Below, in pieces: positions 1 to 8,940 of a stretch of DNA of 37,719 bases (the stretch's first letter is position 1; each line of letters opens with the position of its first letter). The translations under genes were made by a program, and so were the position numbers. The stretch covers positions 1-37,719 of the forward strand of contig JADZFD010000094.1 in NCBI GenBank assembly GCA_020850225.1, in the 5' to 3' direction. Source of the DNA: Saprospiraceae bacterium. GTDB lineage: Bacteria; Bacteroidota; Bacteroidia; Chitinophagales; Saprospiraceae. Below the pieces are notes generated by a model. The model saw only the letters and a list, made by a program, of their open reading frames with translations, ran no database searches and was not told where the DNA came from.

Positions 1-57
1 GTCGTTTTAGTTACTGTCGTTCTTAAAGGTAAGGAGAATTAGACTGGTAAAAACGAC
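1..57 (-). ncRNA. Candidate small structured RNA, copy A (3' tail off the window)
   Basis: Read on the minus strand from 57 to 1, this 57-nt stretch starts GTCGTTTT and ends AAAACGAC, giving an 8-bp closing stem. Inside, GTC (44-42) can pair with GAC (18-16), and TTCT (38-35) with AGAA (23-20), around a pyrimidine-rich loop. A homologue lies at 22309-22367 on the plus strand with the same closing stem, the conserved words CAGTC and AGTAAC, and a compensatory change in the inner stem. A TATATTTG -7 box ends five bases before the first G, so the RNA would start almost exactly at the stem. Any terminator T-run would lie beyond position 1 and cannot be seen. I do not recognise the family. It could instead be a DNA hairpin at the end of a mobile element. 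Confidence 0.55.
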
Positions 58-127
58 ATTACAAATATACAAAATATTTACAATATATTGATTATCTGTA
101 TTTTAAATTTAACAAAGTAGAATTAAT
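58..127 (-). promoter_or_regulatory. Conserved promoter block of RNA copy A
   Basis: This block holds a minus-strand TATATTTG (69-62), matching the Bacteroidota -7 consensus TAnnTTTG. The perfect palindrome CAATATATTG (81-90) sits 11 bases upstream of it. About 70 bases align with the block before RNA copy B (22239-22308) at roughly nine positions in ten, so the upstream DNA is at least as well conserved as the RNA. No canonical TTG -33 box lies at the usual distance. The palindrome may be a regulator site or part of the element itself. Confidence 0.5.
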
Positions 128-250
128 CGTATTTAAAACTTTAATGGCACGTTTTATTATACCACTTACCTTGTATCCGACTAATCATAAGCTGGAAACT
201 CAAAAAAATTGCCTGACTCAGATGCCAGTCTAAATACTGATAAAATAGAT

Positions 251-258
251 TATGTTTG
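251..258 (+). promoter_or_regulatory. -7 box for the CYTH gene
   Basis: TATGTTTG matches the Bacteroidota sigma-factor -7 consensus TAnnTTTG. It lies 18 bases before the ATG at 277, giving a predicted leader of about 14 nt. No convincing -33 TTG is seen. Confidence 0.45.
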
Positions 259-276
259 CATTATATTTATTGAATT

Positions 277-759
277 ATGGCATATGAAATTGAAAGAAAG
301 TTCCTGGTTAGTAACGACAGCTTTATACACTTAGCCAACAAATTCTATCATATCCAACAGGGATATATATGTAATGACCCTGCACGATCTGTTCGTATCC
401 GTAAAAAGGGTACACTGTATTTTATCACTATTAAAGGAGAAAGCACACATAATGGTCTGATCCGACCTGAATGGGAACAGCCCATTGACGAAGATTCATT
501 TGAAATACTATGGAGCTTGTGTCTGCCTGGTAAAATCAGTAAAACCCGTTATGAGGTGTCTCTGGGTCATCATACGATAGAAGTGGATATTTTCCATGAC
601 ACCAATGAAGGACTTATTATGGCAGAAATCGAATTACAGACCGAAAAGGATATCATTCAACTTCCGGATTGGCTCGGAGAAGAGGTAACCGGAGAGGAAC
701 AATATTACAATGCATATTTATCTGAACATCCATTTAAAACTTGGAATAATCTTAAGTAA
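277..759 (+). CDS. CYTH domain protein (triphosphate tunnel metalloenzyme family)
   Basis: This 160-residue protein opens with EIERKFLV (residues 4-11). That is the ExExK signature of CYTH/TTM proteins, which hydrolyse or transfer triphosphates inside an acidic and basic beta-tunnel. Further charged strand motifs follow the family order: RSVRIRKK (37-44), TIKG (51-54), KTRYEV near 88-93, EVDIF near 102-106 and AEIEL near 116-120. The length fits single-domain bacterial members, many of which act on inorganic triphosphate. There is no signal peptide, so it should be cytoplasmic. It is a single gene with its own promoter and converges on the subtilase gene. The fold is clear; the substrate is inferred from the family only. 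Confidence 0.85.
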   Translation: MAYEIERKFLVSNDSFIHLANKFYHIQQGYICNDPARSVRIRKKGTLYFITIKGESTHNGLIRPEWEQPIDEDSFEILWSLCLPGKISKTRYEVSLGHHTIEVDIFHDTNEGLIMAEIELQTEKDIIQLPDWLGEEVTGEEQYYNAYLSEHPFKTWNNLK

Positions 760-819
760 AATTCCGAGTTTCCTCATTGATACTTTCGATCGCTCTCCCC
801 TGCTACCTGCAAGTTCGTA

Positions 820-2592
820 TTACATTTTGACCAATTTGCCTGTAACCGGCCTGTCTCCTACCCATATCCTGTACATATAGATTCCATGATCTAAATTTCC
901 GGTATCTATGGTTTGCAATATTTGACCTGAACTATAGTCCGATTTAAATAACTGTTTACCGTCCAAAGTATAGATTTCTATGGATTGAATTGGAAGATTA
1001 CCCTTCTCCACTGAAAAAGTTACCCATTCCTGAACCGGATTTGGAATCACTCTTATATTTGCTGATATATCCTGAACCGATACGGGAATGTACGATTTGG
1101 CTCTTTCTACTGCCTTCCATGCGTCTACAAGTCCATATCCGTAAATTGCATTGGGCACAATATCGCCTTCGAAACCTGCACAGTCTATAGTAGAAGTCAA
1201 AGGCAGACAAGTTGATTCAATAATATCTTCAATAACTTCTACCTCGCCTGCCAATTTAGGATTAGCTGAAATCATCAATGCCACCAATCCTGCCACATGT
1301 GGTCCTGCCATACTCGTACCAGAAAAATTGGCATATTTACCGCCTCTGACTATTGATCTTACATTAACACCGGGTGCAACAACATTGGGTTTCAGTCTGA
1401 AACTACTGTCTATCGTCACAGGTCCTCTGCTACTAAAACCGGCTATCAGTGTATCTATACCTGTAGCTCCTACTGAAAATGATGGTTCAAAAATAGCAGC
1501 TGGTCCATTTATACTACCACAACCAAGATATCCGTCATTTCCGGCAGAAACGACAACAACTATTCCTGCTGCCTTGACATTTTTAACCACCTCTTCCATA
1601 ATTCCGAAATTAGACAGATTACATCCTTCATCCTGATTACAGTACCATGAATTATTAATCACATGAGGTGCTTTGGAAGGATCAGGATTTGTACCATCCA
1701 ATGCAGTAGGCGCAATAAACCATTCGAAACATTCTATATAAGAAGTAATACTTCCCCATCCCCGATCCATATTACGACATGCAATCCATCGGGCACCAGG
1801 TGCTACGCCTATACTATTTTCATCATCCTGACCTACCATGGTACCCATAGTGTGGGTGCCGTGATTATGGTCATCACATGGTTCTTTGGAGTCAAAACCA
1901 CATGGATTGGGTATCGAATCCGGAATTGTTATTGCCTGTTTGTGATGTATGGCATCAAACCAATTGTAATTATGGTCAGTATGATCTTCATCCGTGTAAC
2001 CTCTATACCTGGATTTTATAGGTGACAGCGCCCATTCATAACCTGTATCCTGTCCGGCAATAACAACTCCCTGTCCTGTATTACCCGTACTCCATACGCT
2101 ATCTGCATGTATCGCCCTGATACCCCATTCAGGTGTACCATTCCTTGAACTTATACTGGTGTTATATCTCTCAATAACAGGTGTTTGTATAGCATAGAAA
2201 GGTGCATTTGAAATAATGGCTTCTACATCCTTCCTTACTGCAAGCCTGCGTACCATGTCAATATCTGACTTCACACGAATGGCATTAACTACCCAGAATG
2301 CATGGTATTCTACCTGTTCCTTCTTAAGTATATGCAGGATGCCTTCCTGAGTCTTGCGGGCATGTGCTTTCAGCATATTATAAACATAATTTCCCTTTGC
2401 CAGCTTTGTATTAAAATGAAGTGTACCTTCCAATACCAGTTTATCCTTCAATACAACAACATATTCGACCTCACTTTTATTATTAAATTCCTTCAATAAG
2501 GCAGGATCTACCTTAGATAAAGCAGACGGATCATTGAAAGGAAAGCAAGCAAGTGTCTGAAACAGAAATATTAACGTAAATAAATTTTTCAT
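820..2592 (-). CDS. Secreted S8 subtilisin-like serine protease with T9SS sorting domain
   Basis: The protein has 590 residues. An N-terminal signal peptide (about 1-16) and a pro-region (about 40-135, EYVVVLKD onward, like an inhibitor I9 domain) precede an S8 catalytic domain. The triad is visible: Asp182 in GQDTG, His244 in HGTHTMG and Ser427 in SGTSMAGPHVAG. The oxyanion Asn is probably Asn352 in SAGNDG. The last 75 residues or so (IRVIPNPV... to GKLVKM) look like a type A sorting domain, which sends the protein through the type IX secretion system to the cell surface or medium. The gene is monocistronic and convergent with the CYTH gene. It is a full-length, intact surface or secreted endopeptidase; the substrate is unknown. 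Confidence 0.92.
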   Translation of the reverse strand: MKNLFTLIFLFQTLACFPFNDPSALSKVDPALLKEFNNKSEVEYVVVLKDKLVLEGTLHFNTKLAKGNYVYNMLKAHARKTQEGILHILKKEQVEYHAFWVVNAIRVKSDIDMVRRLAVRKDVEAIISNAPFYAIQTPVIERYNTSISSRNGTPEWGIRAIHADSVWSTGNTGQGVVIAGQDTGYEWALSPIKSRYRGYTDEDHTDHNYNWFDAIHHKQAITIPDSIPNPCGFDSKEPCDDHNHGTHTMGTMVGQDDENSIGVAPGARWIACRNMDRGWGSITSYIECFEWFIAPTALDGTNPDPSKAPHVINNSWYCNQDEGCNLSNFGIMEEVVKNVKAAGIVVVVSAGNDGYLGCGSINGPAAIFEPSFSVGATGIDTLIAGFSSRGPVTIDSSFRLKPNVVAPGVNVRSIVRGGKYANFSGTSMAGPHVAGLVALMISANPKLAGEVEVIEDIIESTCLPLTSTIDCAGFEGDIVPNAIYGYGLVDAWKAVERAKSYIPVSVQDISANIRVIPNPVQEWVTFSVEKGNLPIQSIEIYTLDGKQLFKSDYSSGQILQTIDTGNLDHGIYMYRIWVGDRPVTGKLVKM

Positions 2593-2811
2593 TCATTAAT
2601 TTTTAGAAGGAAATATTACAAAAAAAACAGATATAACTACCTGAACTTATATCAATATTGATCAACATTATAAATTCAATTATATCAAAACAAGGCTTAA
2701 AGTTACGATTTAAACTTCTCATCAAACAACTGAATATTAAAAAGTATCGTAAAAAATACAAAATCTGATTACATCCTGTACAGATTCATACAAATATGTC
2801 ATAATTTTATA

Positions 2812-2819
2812 TATTTTTG
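2812..2819 (+). promoter_or_regulatory. -7 box for lspA; decides its start
   Basis: TATTTTTG matches TAnnTTTG. Transcription would begin around 2824-2826, so an in-frame TTG at 2817 lies inside the promoter and cannot be the start codon. The GTG at 2841 is the first usable start. Confidence 0.5.
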
Positions 2820-2840
2820 CGCTTCCAAATCAATAAAAGC

Positions 2841-3524
2841 GTGAAAAAGCAAACAGCGGCGATTTTAACCATCATTATTATCCTGATAATAGATCAGATT
2901 TCAAAATTTTATATAAAAACTAACATCCCTTATGGTGAAGGGTTTGACATTTTCGGCCTGAGTTGGGCAAAGATTCACTTTGTGGAAAACGAAGGAATGG
3001 CGTTTGGAATGAGTTTCGGAGGTATAACCGGTAAGTATTTATTGAGTATTTTCCGTATTTTCATGACTTTCTTTCTACTGTATTTCCTATACAATATCAT
3101 CAAACAGGGAGAATCCATGCGGTTGGTTATCTTCTTTAGTCTCGTAATCGCCGGTGCTATTGGCAATTCTATTGACGGCATGTTTTATGGTATGATTTTC
3201 AGTGAGTCCATATATCACGGTGATTTGGCAGTTCTCTTTCCTCCTGAAGGCGGCTATGGAAGTTTTCTTACTGGCAAGGTAGTGGATATGCTGTATTTTC
3301 CTATGTATAGCACCACACTCCCGGATTGGATACCATTTTGGGGAGGTCAGGATTTTGAATTTTTCCGTCCTGTTTTCAATATTGCTGACTCAGCAATTAC
3401 TGTTGGAGTTGCCTGTATACTGATATTCGAAACTAAATCTATCTTAGGTTCCGGTTCCAAAGAAAATCAACAAATACCTGCATCTCAATCAACTGAACCT
3501 CAAAGTACCAGAAATGATTCGTAA
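2841..3524 (+). CDS. lspA: Lipoprotein signal peptidase (signal peptidase II)
   Basis: This is the membrane aspartyl protease that cleaves the signal peptide of diacylglyceryl-modified prolipoproteins. From the GTG at 2841 it is 227 residues. Hallmarks in order are IIDQISKFYIK in the first membrane segment, ENEGMAFGM, GAIGNSIDG with the first catalytic Asp, and FNIADSAITVG with the second. About 40 residues between the two Asp motifs (including YHGDLAVLFPPEGGYG and a proline-rich loop) make it longer than the roughly 165-residue enterobacterial enzyme. I believe such an insertion is common in Bacteroidota. The C-terminal 20 residues are hydrophilic and low in complexity. The longer TTG start at 2817 overlaps the -7 box and is rejected. 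Confidence 0.93.
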   Translation: MKKQTAAILTIIIILIIDQISKFYIKTNIPYGEGFDIFGLSWAKIHFVENEGMAFGMSFGGITGKYLLSIFRIFMTFFLLYFLYNIIKQGESMRLVIFFSLVIAGAIGNSIDGMFYGMIFSESIYHGDLAVLFPPEGGYGSFLTGKVVDMLYFPMYSTTLPDWIPFWGGQDFEFFRPVFNIADSAITVGVACILIFETKSILGSGSKENQQIPASQSTEPQSTRNDS

Positions 3525-3635
3525 TTTTTTTTTCTAATTACCTGAACCATCATCTGATACTATCGTTTAATTAGCATAAAATCAGATACATACTTTATTT
3601 AGCATACCGCTTTTAATCCTTTTAACGCAACGATA

Positions 3636-4790
3636 ATGAAAGTCACCAAATTATTTAAAAGTTTTATTGAAAATGAAAAATCAGGTGGTATACTGCTTAT
3701 TTGTTGTACAGTTCTTTCATTATTGATAGCCAATAGTAATTCAGGAATTGCATATCATGAATTCTGGACTGGTCCCAAATTGGGTCACAGTATCGAATTT
3801 TGGGTCAATGACGGATTGATGACCATCTTCTTCCTTTTAGTCGGCCTTGAACTTAAAAGAGAAATATATGTCGGTGAATTGTCCAGAATCAAGGAGGCCA
3901 TGCTACCACTTATGGGTGCTTTGGGTGGTATGCTCATTCCTGCAGGTATTTACCTTTTATTCAATGCAGGCACGACCGAGCAATCCGGCATGGGCATTCC
4001 TATGGCAACAGATATCGCTTTTGCACTTGGTGTATTGTCGCTTCTCGGCAAAAATGTACCTATAGGATTACGGGTATTTTTAACGGCACTTGCTGTTATA
4101 GATGATTTGGGTGCCATTGTAGTCATCGGATTGTTTTACAGTAGCTCCATGTCATGGATGAATCTGGGCATAGCATTGAGTATTTTTGGTTTGTTACTTT
4201 TACTTAATAAGCAAAAGGTAAACAACCTGCTACCTTATCTTATTGGAGGTGTCACCATGTGGTATTTCATGTTGCATTCCGGTGTACATGCTACCATTTC
4301 GGGTGTTTTACTTGCGATTACTATTCCGCTAAATAACGGATCTGATAAGTCACCAGCTTCTGTTCTGGAATCTTTTTTACACCTGCCTGTTCCTTTCATT
4401 ATCTTACCCATATTCGCACTTGCCAACACTGCTATCATTATTGAAGGACACGTGAGTGATATCTTCGTACACAGTTATGGTATTGGTATAGCTATGGGAC
4501 TTATTATCGGCAAACCACTGGGAATTTTCCTGTTTTCCTACATATCCACTTCACTGGGTTGGAGTCAATTGCCGAAAGGTATACAGTGGAAAAGTCTATT
4601 TTCGGTCGGAATTCTGGGCGGTATAGGTTATACAATGTCCATCTTTATCGCATTACTGGCATTTGATGACAAACATATTATTGACAACAGTAAACTGGCC
4701 ATTCTGATCAGTTCATCCATAGCTGCCATAATAGGCTTGATGGCTGTACATTACTCGTTAAAGAAGCCTGAAAAGGTTATCAGCAGCTAA
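3636..4790 (+). CDS. nhaA: Na+/H+ antiporter NhaA
   Basis: This 384-residue inner-membrane antiporter exchanges internal Na+ (or Li+) for external H+ for pH and salt homeostasis. Family signatures are FFLLVGLELKREI near residue 60-72, PMATDIAFALGVLSLLG (the Asp matching E. coli Asp133), and ALAVIDDLGAIVVIG with the ion-binding Asp pair (matching Asp163/Asp164). The last is followed by a run of membrane segments to GILGGIGYTMSIFIALLAF. The length equals that of E. coli NhaA (388) and no break is seen. It lies 111 bases after lspA on the same strand; no clear promoter was seen between them, so co-transcription is possible. Confidence 0.95.
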   Translation: MKVTKLFKSFIENEKSGGILLICCTVLSLLIANSNSGIAYHEFWTGPKLGHSIEFWVNDGLMTIFFLLVGLELKREIYVGELSRIKEAMLPLMGALGGMLIPAGIYLLFNAGTTEQSGMGIPMATDIAFALGVLSLLGKNVPIGLRVFLTALAVIDDLGAIVVIGLFYSSSMSWMNLGIALSIFGLLLLLNKQKVNNLLPYLIGGVTMWYFMLHSGVHATISGVLLAITIPLNNGSDKSPASVLESFLHLPVPFIILPIFALANTAIIIEGHVSDIFVHSYGIGIAMGLIIGKPLGIFLFSYISTSLGWSQLPKGIQWKSLFSVGILGGIGYTMSIFIALLAFDDKHIIDNSKLAILISSSIAAIIGLMAVHYSLKKPEKVISS

Positions 4791-4897
4791 TATTTTGTTT
4801 TTGAATATCTTGGTAATCCTTTTTTTATATAACTGATAATTATATCGTCAGGATTAAACAATTGGAAGATTTAAAACATTATATTGATAAGTATTAT

Positions 4898-4905
4898 TAT
4901 CTTTG
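4898..4905 (+). promoter_or_regulatory. -7 box for the ccm operon
   Basis: TATCTTTG matches TAnnTTTG and lies 22 bases before the ccmE ATG. It is the likely promoter of the four-gene ccmE-ccmF-DUF2520-small protein operon. A -33 element at the usual spacing is not evident. Confidence 0.45.
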
Positions 4906-4927
4906 TATCTAATTTTAATGACAAATA

Positions 4928-5326
4928 ATGAATAGAAGTTTAATCATATCATTTGTACTCATCTTAGCCGGAATCGGTGTCTTTATAAGTGCTTCCAAAG
5001 ATGTCAGTACATATGCCAATTTCAAACAAGCTGCCAATGGCGGCAAGGTTAAGATTGTTGGTCAGCTGGCTAAAGATATGCCTATGACTTACGATCCGCA
5101 AAACAAACCCAATGAATTTGAATTTTTTCTGACAGATGAGCAAAAAACAGTAAAAAAAGTCATTCTGCACCAACCCAAGCCACAGGATTTTGAAATGTCG
5201 GAACAGATTGTTGTAACCGGAGAGCTGAAAGATGACGTTTTCAATGCTTCAGAGATACTTATGAAGTGCCCATCCAAATATAAAAACGAAGAAATCGCTA
5301 TAAAAAACGAAGTCAGCGGTTTGTAA
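4928..5326 (+). CDS. ccmE: Cytochrome c maturation haem chaperone CcmE (CxxxY type)
   Basis: This 132-residue protein has one N-terminal membrane anchor (about residues 4-22) followed by an OB-fold periplasmic domain (VKIVGQLAKDM, FEFFLTD, VVTGELKDDVFNASEILMKC). CcmE binds haem covalently and passes it to the CcmF cytochrome c synthetase. In E. coli the ligand is His130 in an HxxxY motif. Here the aligned motif is Cys114-Pro-Ser-Lys-Tyr118, i.e. CxxxY, the variant known from some archaea and deltaproteobacteria. ccmF follows 15 bases downstream, which supports the call. The rest of the system (ccmA, B, C, thioredoxin-like proteins) is not in the window. Confidence 0.88.
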   Translation: MNRSLIISFVLILAGIGVFISASKDVSTYANFKQAANGGKVKIVGQLAKDMPMTYDPQNKPNEFEFFLTDEQKTVKKVILHQPKPQDFEMSEQIVVTGELKDDVFNASEILMKCPSKYKNEEIAIKNEVSGL

Positions 5327-5341
5327 TTAAAATTCTTTAGA

Positions 5342-8155
5342 ATGAATGACATTTCATATATCGGCGAACACCTTTGGGTTGGCCAGTTAGGGCATTTTGC
5401 TATCATACTTGGATTTGTAACTGCACTATTATCAGCATATTCATATTTCAAAAGTACACGTAATTTTTCTGATGAAGCTCTTTCCAAATCCTGGAAATTA
5501 TTAGGCAGATATAGTTTTGCCGTTCATGGACTCATGATTATCACACTTATCAGTGTTTTGTTTTTCGCGATGTACAATCATTACTACGAATATTCGTATG
5601 TGTTCGCCCACGTATCCGAAGAATTACCTCTGAAATATATCTTATCTGCATTCTGGGAAGGTCAGGAAGGAAGTTTCCTGCTTTGGATGTTCTGGCACAT
5701 CGTATTGTCCGTTTTTGTAATCCGGACTTCCGGCAAATTTGAAGCTCCTGTGATGTTTACATTTGCTATAGCAGAGGCTATATTGGTGAGTATGATCCTT
5801 GGTATCCTTATACCCTGGGGTGAAGATGCCATCCGGATCGGCAGCAATCCCACTACATTGCTGAGACAGGTAAATGAAGCGCCAATCTTTGCCAATGCAG
5901 ATTACCTTTCTCTTATAAAAGGCCGTGGTCTTAACCCATTATTGCAAAATTACTGGATGACTATCCATCCACCGGTATTGTTTTTAGGTTTTGCATCAAC
6001 TATAATTCCTTTTGCGTATGCTTTTGCAGGGCTTTGGCTCAACGAACATAAAGAATGGCTTAAGCAATCCCTGTACTGGACACTTTTCTCAGCCGGTGCC
6101 TTGGGTGTTGGTATTTTACTTGGAAGTCTGTGGGCTTATGTAGCACTCTCATTCGGTGGTTACTGGGCATGGGACCCTGTCGAAAACGCATCTCTTGTAC
6201 CGTGGATTATACTGGTAGCTGGTATTCATGTGCACATCGTATCCATAAATTCAGGTTATTCACGCAGATCTGTTTATTTCTACTATCTGCTATCCTTTAT
6301 CATGGTATTGTATTCAACCTACATGACGAGAAGCGGCGTTTTAGGCGATACATCAGCACATGCATTCACCGAAATGGGCCTTGGAGCCCAGCTTCAGTTT
6401 TTGGTAGCATTATTTACGATTCTTGGTTTAGGTATGTTGATTTACAGGTATAAGGAATTAACCAATCCGGCAAAAGAAGAAGAACTGCCATCACGTGAGT
6501 TCTGGATGTTTATGGGTGCGCTAATATTGTTATTCAGTGCCATACTGATTACAATATCTACATCTCTACCTATTTATAATAAAATAATGTCCTATTTTAA
6601 TCCGGCTTTTGAAGGCAAAGTTATACAGGATCCGGTAGACCATTTTAATAAATATCAGTTATGGATAGCTGTATTTGTTTCCATATTATCGGGTATTACC
6701 ATGTTTCTTCGTTTTGGGGCTAGAAATTGGGAGATGCAAAGAAAAAAATTGCTGGTTAGGGTACCTGTTTTTCTTGGACTGAGTGTACTCTTCACTTGGT
6801 TAAGTTCGTTGTCCATACACTATTATTCATGGCAACACTGGGTATTGGGTACTGCCGGTTTTTTCGGAGTTATCAGTAATCTGGATTATATATTCGACAA
6901 AGCCCGGACAAAGTACAAAATGTCATGGGCTGCTCTTGCACACTTAGGTTTTGGGATGATGGTAATCGGTACAATTACGAGCGGCCTGAATCAAAAGCAT
7001 ATATCAACCAATCCTTTTGTCTTCAGAGAAATATTTTCAGAGAATGATGTTAAAAAATATGTGCAACTGATCAAAGGTCAGCCATTGTTTTCCCAGGGCT
7101 ATCTGATAACCTATGTGCAGGATTCCCTCGTAGAAAGAGAGCGGTATTATAAAATCAACTTCCAGAAACTCAATGACAGTATGGAAGTTGTTGAAACGTT
7201 TGATTTGTATCCACATTCAATATATGAAAACGACTTTTCCAAGGTATCTGCATTCAATCCGGACACCAAACACTATATGGGTAAGGATATTTTTACATGC
7301 GTAGTCAGTTTGCCGCCATCCCTGATGAGCCTGGAAGAGGCCAAAAAGGTAGAGGATTCAATCAAATACACCACCTATCAACTAGCACTGAATGACACTA
7401 TGCACATTGAAGGCCTGATAATCAAGGCTGATGCTGTATCATTCAATCCCACGAATGAGGATTATGCAAAACATACCAACGACGCAGGGTTGGAAGTGGT
7501 ATTGTCAGTTCAGGATACCGTTGATGACAAGCAATTTAAATTGTACCCTGCTATCGGTTTTGAAGATGCCATGCTGTACAATTACCCGGCAGCAGTAGCT
7601 CCGGCCGGAGTCAGGATAAAACTTGGAGAAAAAATGCTTGAGAAGTATTATTCTCCCGACGATTCATTGCATTACCAGGATTTTACCATTAAAAACGGTG
7701 AAAGTTTTGAATACAAAGGATATACATTCCAATTGACAGGACTCAACAAATCTCCTGAACACACCAATTATCAAAAGCAGGATGGAGATCTGGCATTGGG
7801 AGCACAAATATCGATTACCGGCAATAATATGAAGGAGGATATGGAACCTGTATACGTTATCAGGGAAAATCAGCCGATGAGCGTAAAATCCTACTCGCCG
7901 TCGTCCGGAATTCACATCCGATTCAGTAATATCAATCCACAGGATGAGGCATTTTCATTCAAAGTGGCTATGGACAACAGAAATGCCGGTGGAAATGTAG
8001 TTCTGGATATAGCTAAAGACATACCACGCAACGACTATGTCATATTACAGGCTACCATATTTCCGGCAATCAATCTTTTCTGGGTTGGATCCATCCTTAT
8101 GATGATTGGTCTACTGATGGGTGGGCTCAACCGATATCTGAAAACAAGAAAATGA
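5342..8155 (+). CDS. ccmF: Haem lyase CcmF/CcsA-type cytochrome c assembly protein
   Basis: This 937-residue polytopic membrane protein attaches haem to apocytochrome c on the periplasmic side. The tryptophan-rich haem-handling signature is GGYWAWDPVENASLVPW (about 272-288). Flanking histidines in the CcmF pattern lie in WMTIHPPVLFLGF (about 207-219) and GIHVHIVSINSGYSRRS (about 294-310). A large soluble part (about 590-890) precedes a final membrane segment (NLFWVGSILMMIGLLMGG). It is longer than proteobacterial CcmF (about 650), mainly because of this C-terminal extracytoplasmic part. It receives haem from the CxxxY CcmE encoded just upstream. It overlaps the next gene by 4 bases (ATGA), so it is translationally coupled. 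Confidence 0.92.
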   Translation: MNDISYIGEHLWVGQLGHFAIILGFVTALLSAYSYFKSTRNFSDEALSKSWKLLGRYSFAVHGLMIITLISVLFFAMYNHYYEYSYVFAHVSEELPLKYILSAFWEGQEGSFLLWMFWHIVLSVFVIRTSGKFEAPVMFTFAIAEAILVSMILGILIPWGEDAIRIGSNPTTLLRQVNEAPIFANADYLSLIKGRGLNPLLQNYWMTIHPPVLFLGFASTIIPFAYAFAGLWLNEHKEWLKQSLYWTLFSAGALGVGILLGSLWAYVALSFGGYWAWDPVENASLVPWIILVAGIHVHIVSINSGYSRRSVYFYYLLSFIMVLYSTYMTRSGVLGDTSAHAFTEMGLGAQLQFLVALFTILGLGMLIYRYKELTNPAKEEELPSREFWMFMGALILLFSAILITISTSLPIYNKIMSYFNPAFEGKVIQDPVDHFNKYQLWIAVFVSILSGITMFLRFGARNWEMQRKKLLVRVPVFLGLSVLFTWLSSLSIHYYSWQHWVLGTAGFFGVISNLDYIFDKARTKYKMSWAALAHLGFGMMVIGTITSGLNQKHISTNPFVFREIFSENDVKKYVQLIKGQPLFSQGYLITYVQDSLVERERYYKINFQKLNDSMEVVETFDLYPHSIYENDFSKVSAFNPDTKHYMGKDIFTCVVSLPPSLMSLEEAKKVEDSIKYTTYQLALNDTMHIEGLIIKADAVSFNPTNEDYAKHTNDAGLEVVLSVQDTVDDKQFKLYPAIGFEDAMLYNYPAAVAPAGVRIKLGEKMLEKYYSPDDSLHYQDFTIKNGESFEYKGYTFQLTGLNKSPEHTNYQKQDGDLALGAQISITGNNMKEDMEPVYVIRENQPMSVKSYSPSSGIHIRFSNINPQDEAFSFKVAMDNRNAGGNVVLDIAKDIPRNDYVILQATIFPAINLFWVGSILMMIGLLMGGLNRYLKTRK

Positions 8156-8940
8156 AACGGGGCGTAGTCATTATTGGTTCGGGCAATGTAGCCTGGCATA
8201 TGACAGCAAGGCTTACGAATGCAGGATTAGCCGTTCAACTTTACAGTCGTACTGATAAAGACATCCCTGATTACAACAAATATTTTCCGGATTCTGTATG
8301 TATAACAGATGAAAGGTCTATTCGTAAAGATGCAGCCTTTTATATCCTTTGTGTCAACGACGATGCTATCCGGCAGGCAGCTGATATTATATCATTTCCA
8401 TTGGGAGCAGATCAGGTACTTGTACATACATCCGGATCCGTTTCCTCTGACATCCTAAGGTATAAGACCAGGTTGTACGGTGTGCTTTGGCCAATCATGT
8501 CTCTGACCAAACTACGAGAAGTTCAACATCCGGATAATATTCCATTTGTTGTGACTGCATCCAACCAGGAAGCTGAATATTACCTGAGCAGGTTAACCGA
8601 AAAATTAACACATAATTTTAGCTATGCTGATGATGCTCTTAGAAAGAAGATGCACCTGGCAGCCGTCATATCCAACAATTTTTCCAACCATCTGTATGCG
8701 CTTACTTACAAGTATTGTGTGGATAATCATATAGATTTTGATAAACTTAATCCTATAATTGAAGAAACCATTGCCAGAATGCAGGGTATTAATCCGGCCA
8801 TGCTCCAAACCGGACCTGCTGTAAGGAATGATCTGATAACTATTCAGGAACATCTTGATATGCTCGGATCTGATACTGCTCTTAAGAAAATTTATCAGCA
8901 ATTAACAAATAGTATTATAAATATGTATAAAAAATCATGA
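8152..8940 (+). CDS. Rossmann-fold protein with DUF2520 domain
   Basis: The protein has 262 residues. An N-terminal nucleotide-binding fold starts GVVIIGSGNVAWHM (residues 4-17, GxGxxA), followed by LYSRTDKD and YILCVNDDAI, as in NADP-dependent F420-oxidoreductase/ProC-like proteins. The C-terminal half, from about 135, is helical and matches the DUF2520 pattern (LAAVISNNFSNHLYALTYKYC, GPAVRNDLITIQEHLDML). Members are conserved across Bacteroidota, but no reaction is established. It starts inside the end of ccmF and overlaps the following gene by 4 bases, so it is co-expressed with cytochrome c maturation. Whether it takes part in that is unknown. Confidence 0.8.
   Translation: MKRGVVIIGSGNVAWHMTARLTNAGLAVQLYSRTDKDIPDYNKYFPDSVCITDERSIRKDAAFYILCVNDDAIRQAADIISFPLGADQVLVHTSGSVSSDILRYKTRLYGVLWPIMSLTKLREVQHPDNIPFVVTASNQEAEYYLSRLTEKLTHNFSYADDALRKKMHLAAVISNNFSNHLYALTYKYCVDNHIDFDKLNPIIEETIARMQGINPAMLQTGPAVRNDLITIQEHLDMLGSDTALKKIYQQLTNSIINMYKKS

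Noticed and set aside
1151-1636. 161-codon open frame antisense to the subtilase
   Set aside because: It is a shadow of the strongly supported S8 protease gene on the other strand, with low-complexity Pro/Thr/Leu content.
5089-5487. 132-codon frame overlapping ccmE and ccmF on the minus strand
   Set aside because: Both ccm genes are clear on the plus strand; this is a shadow.
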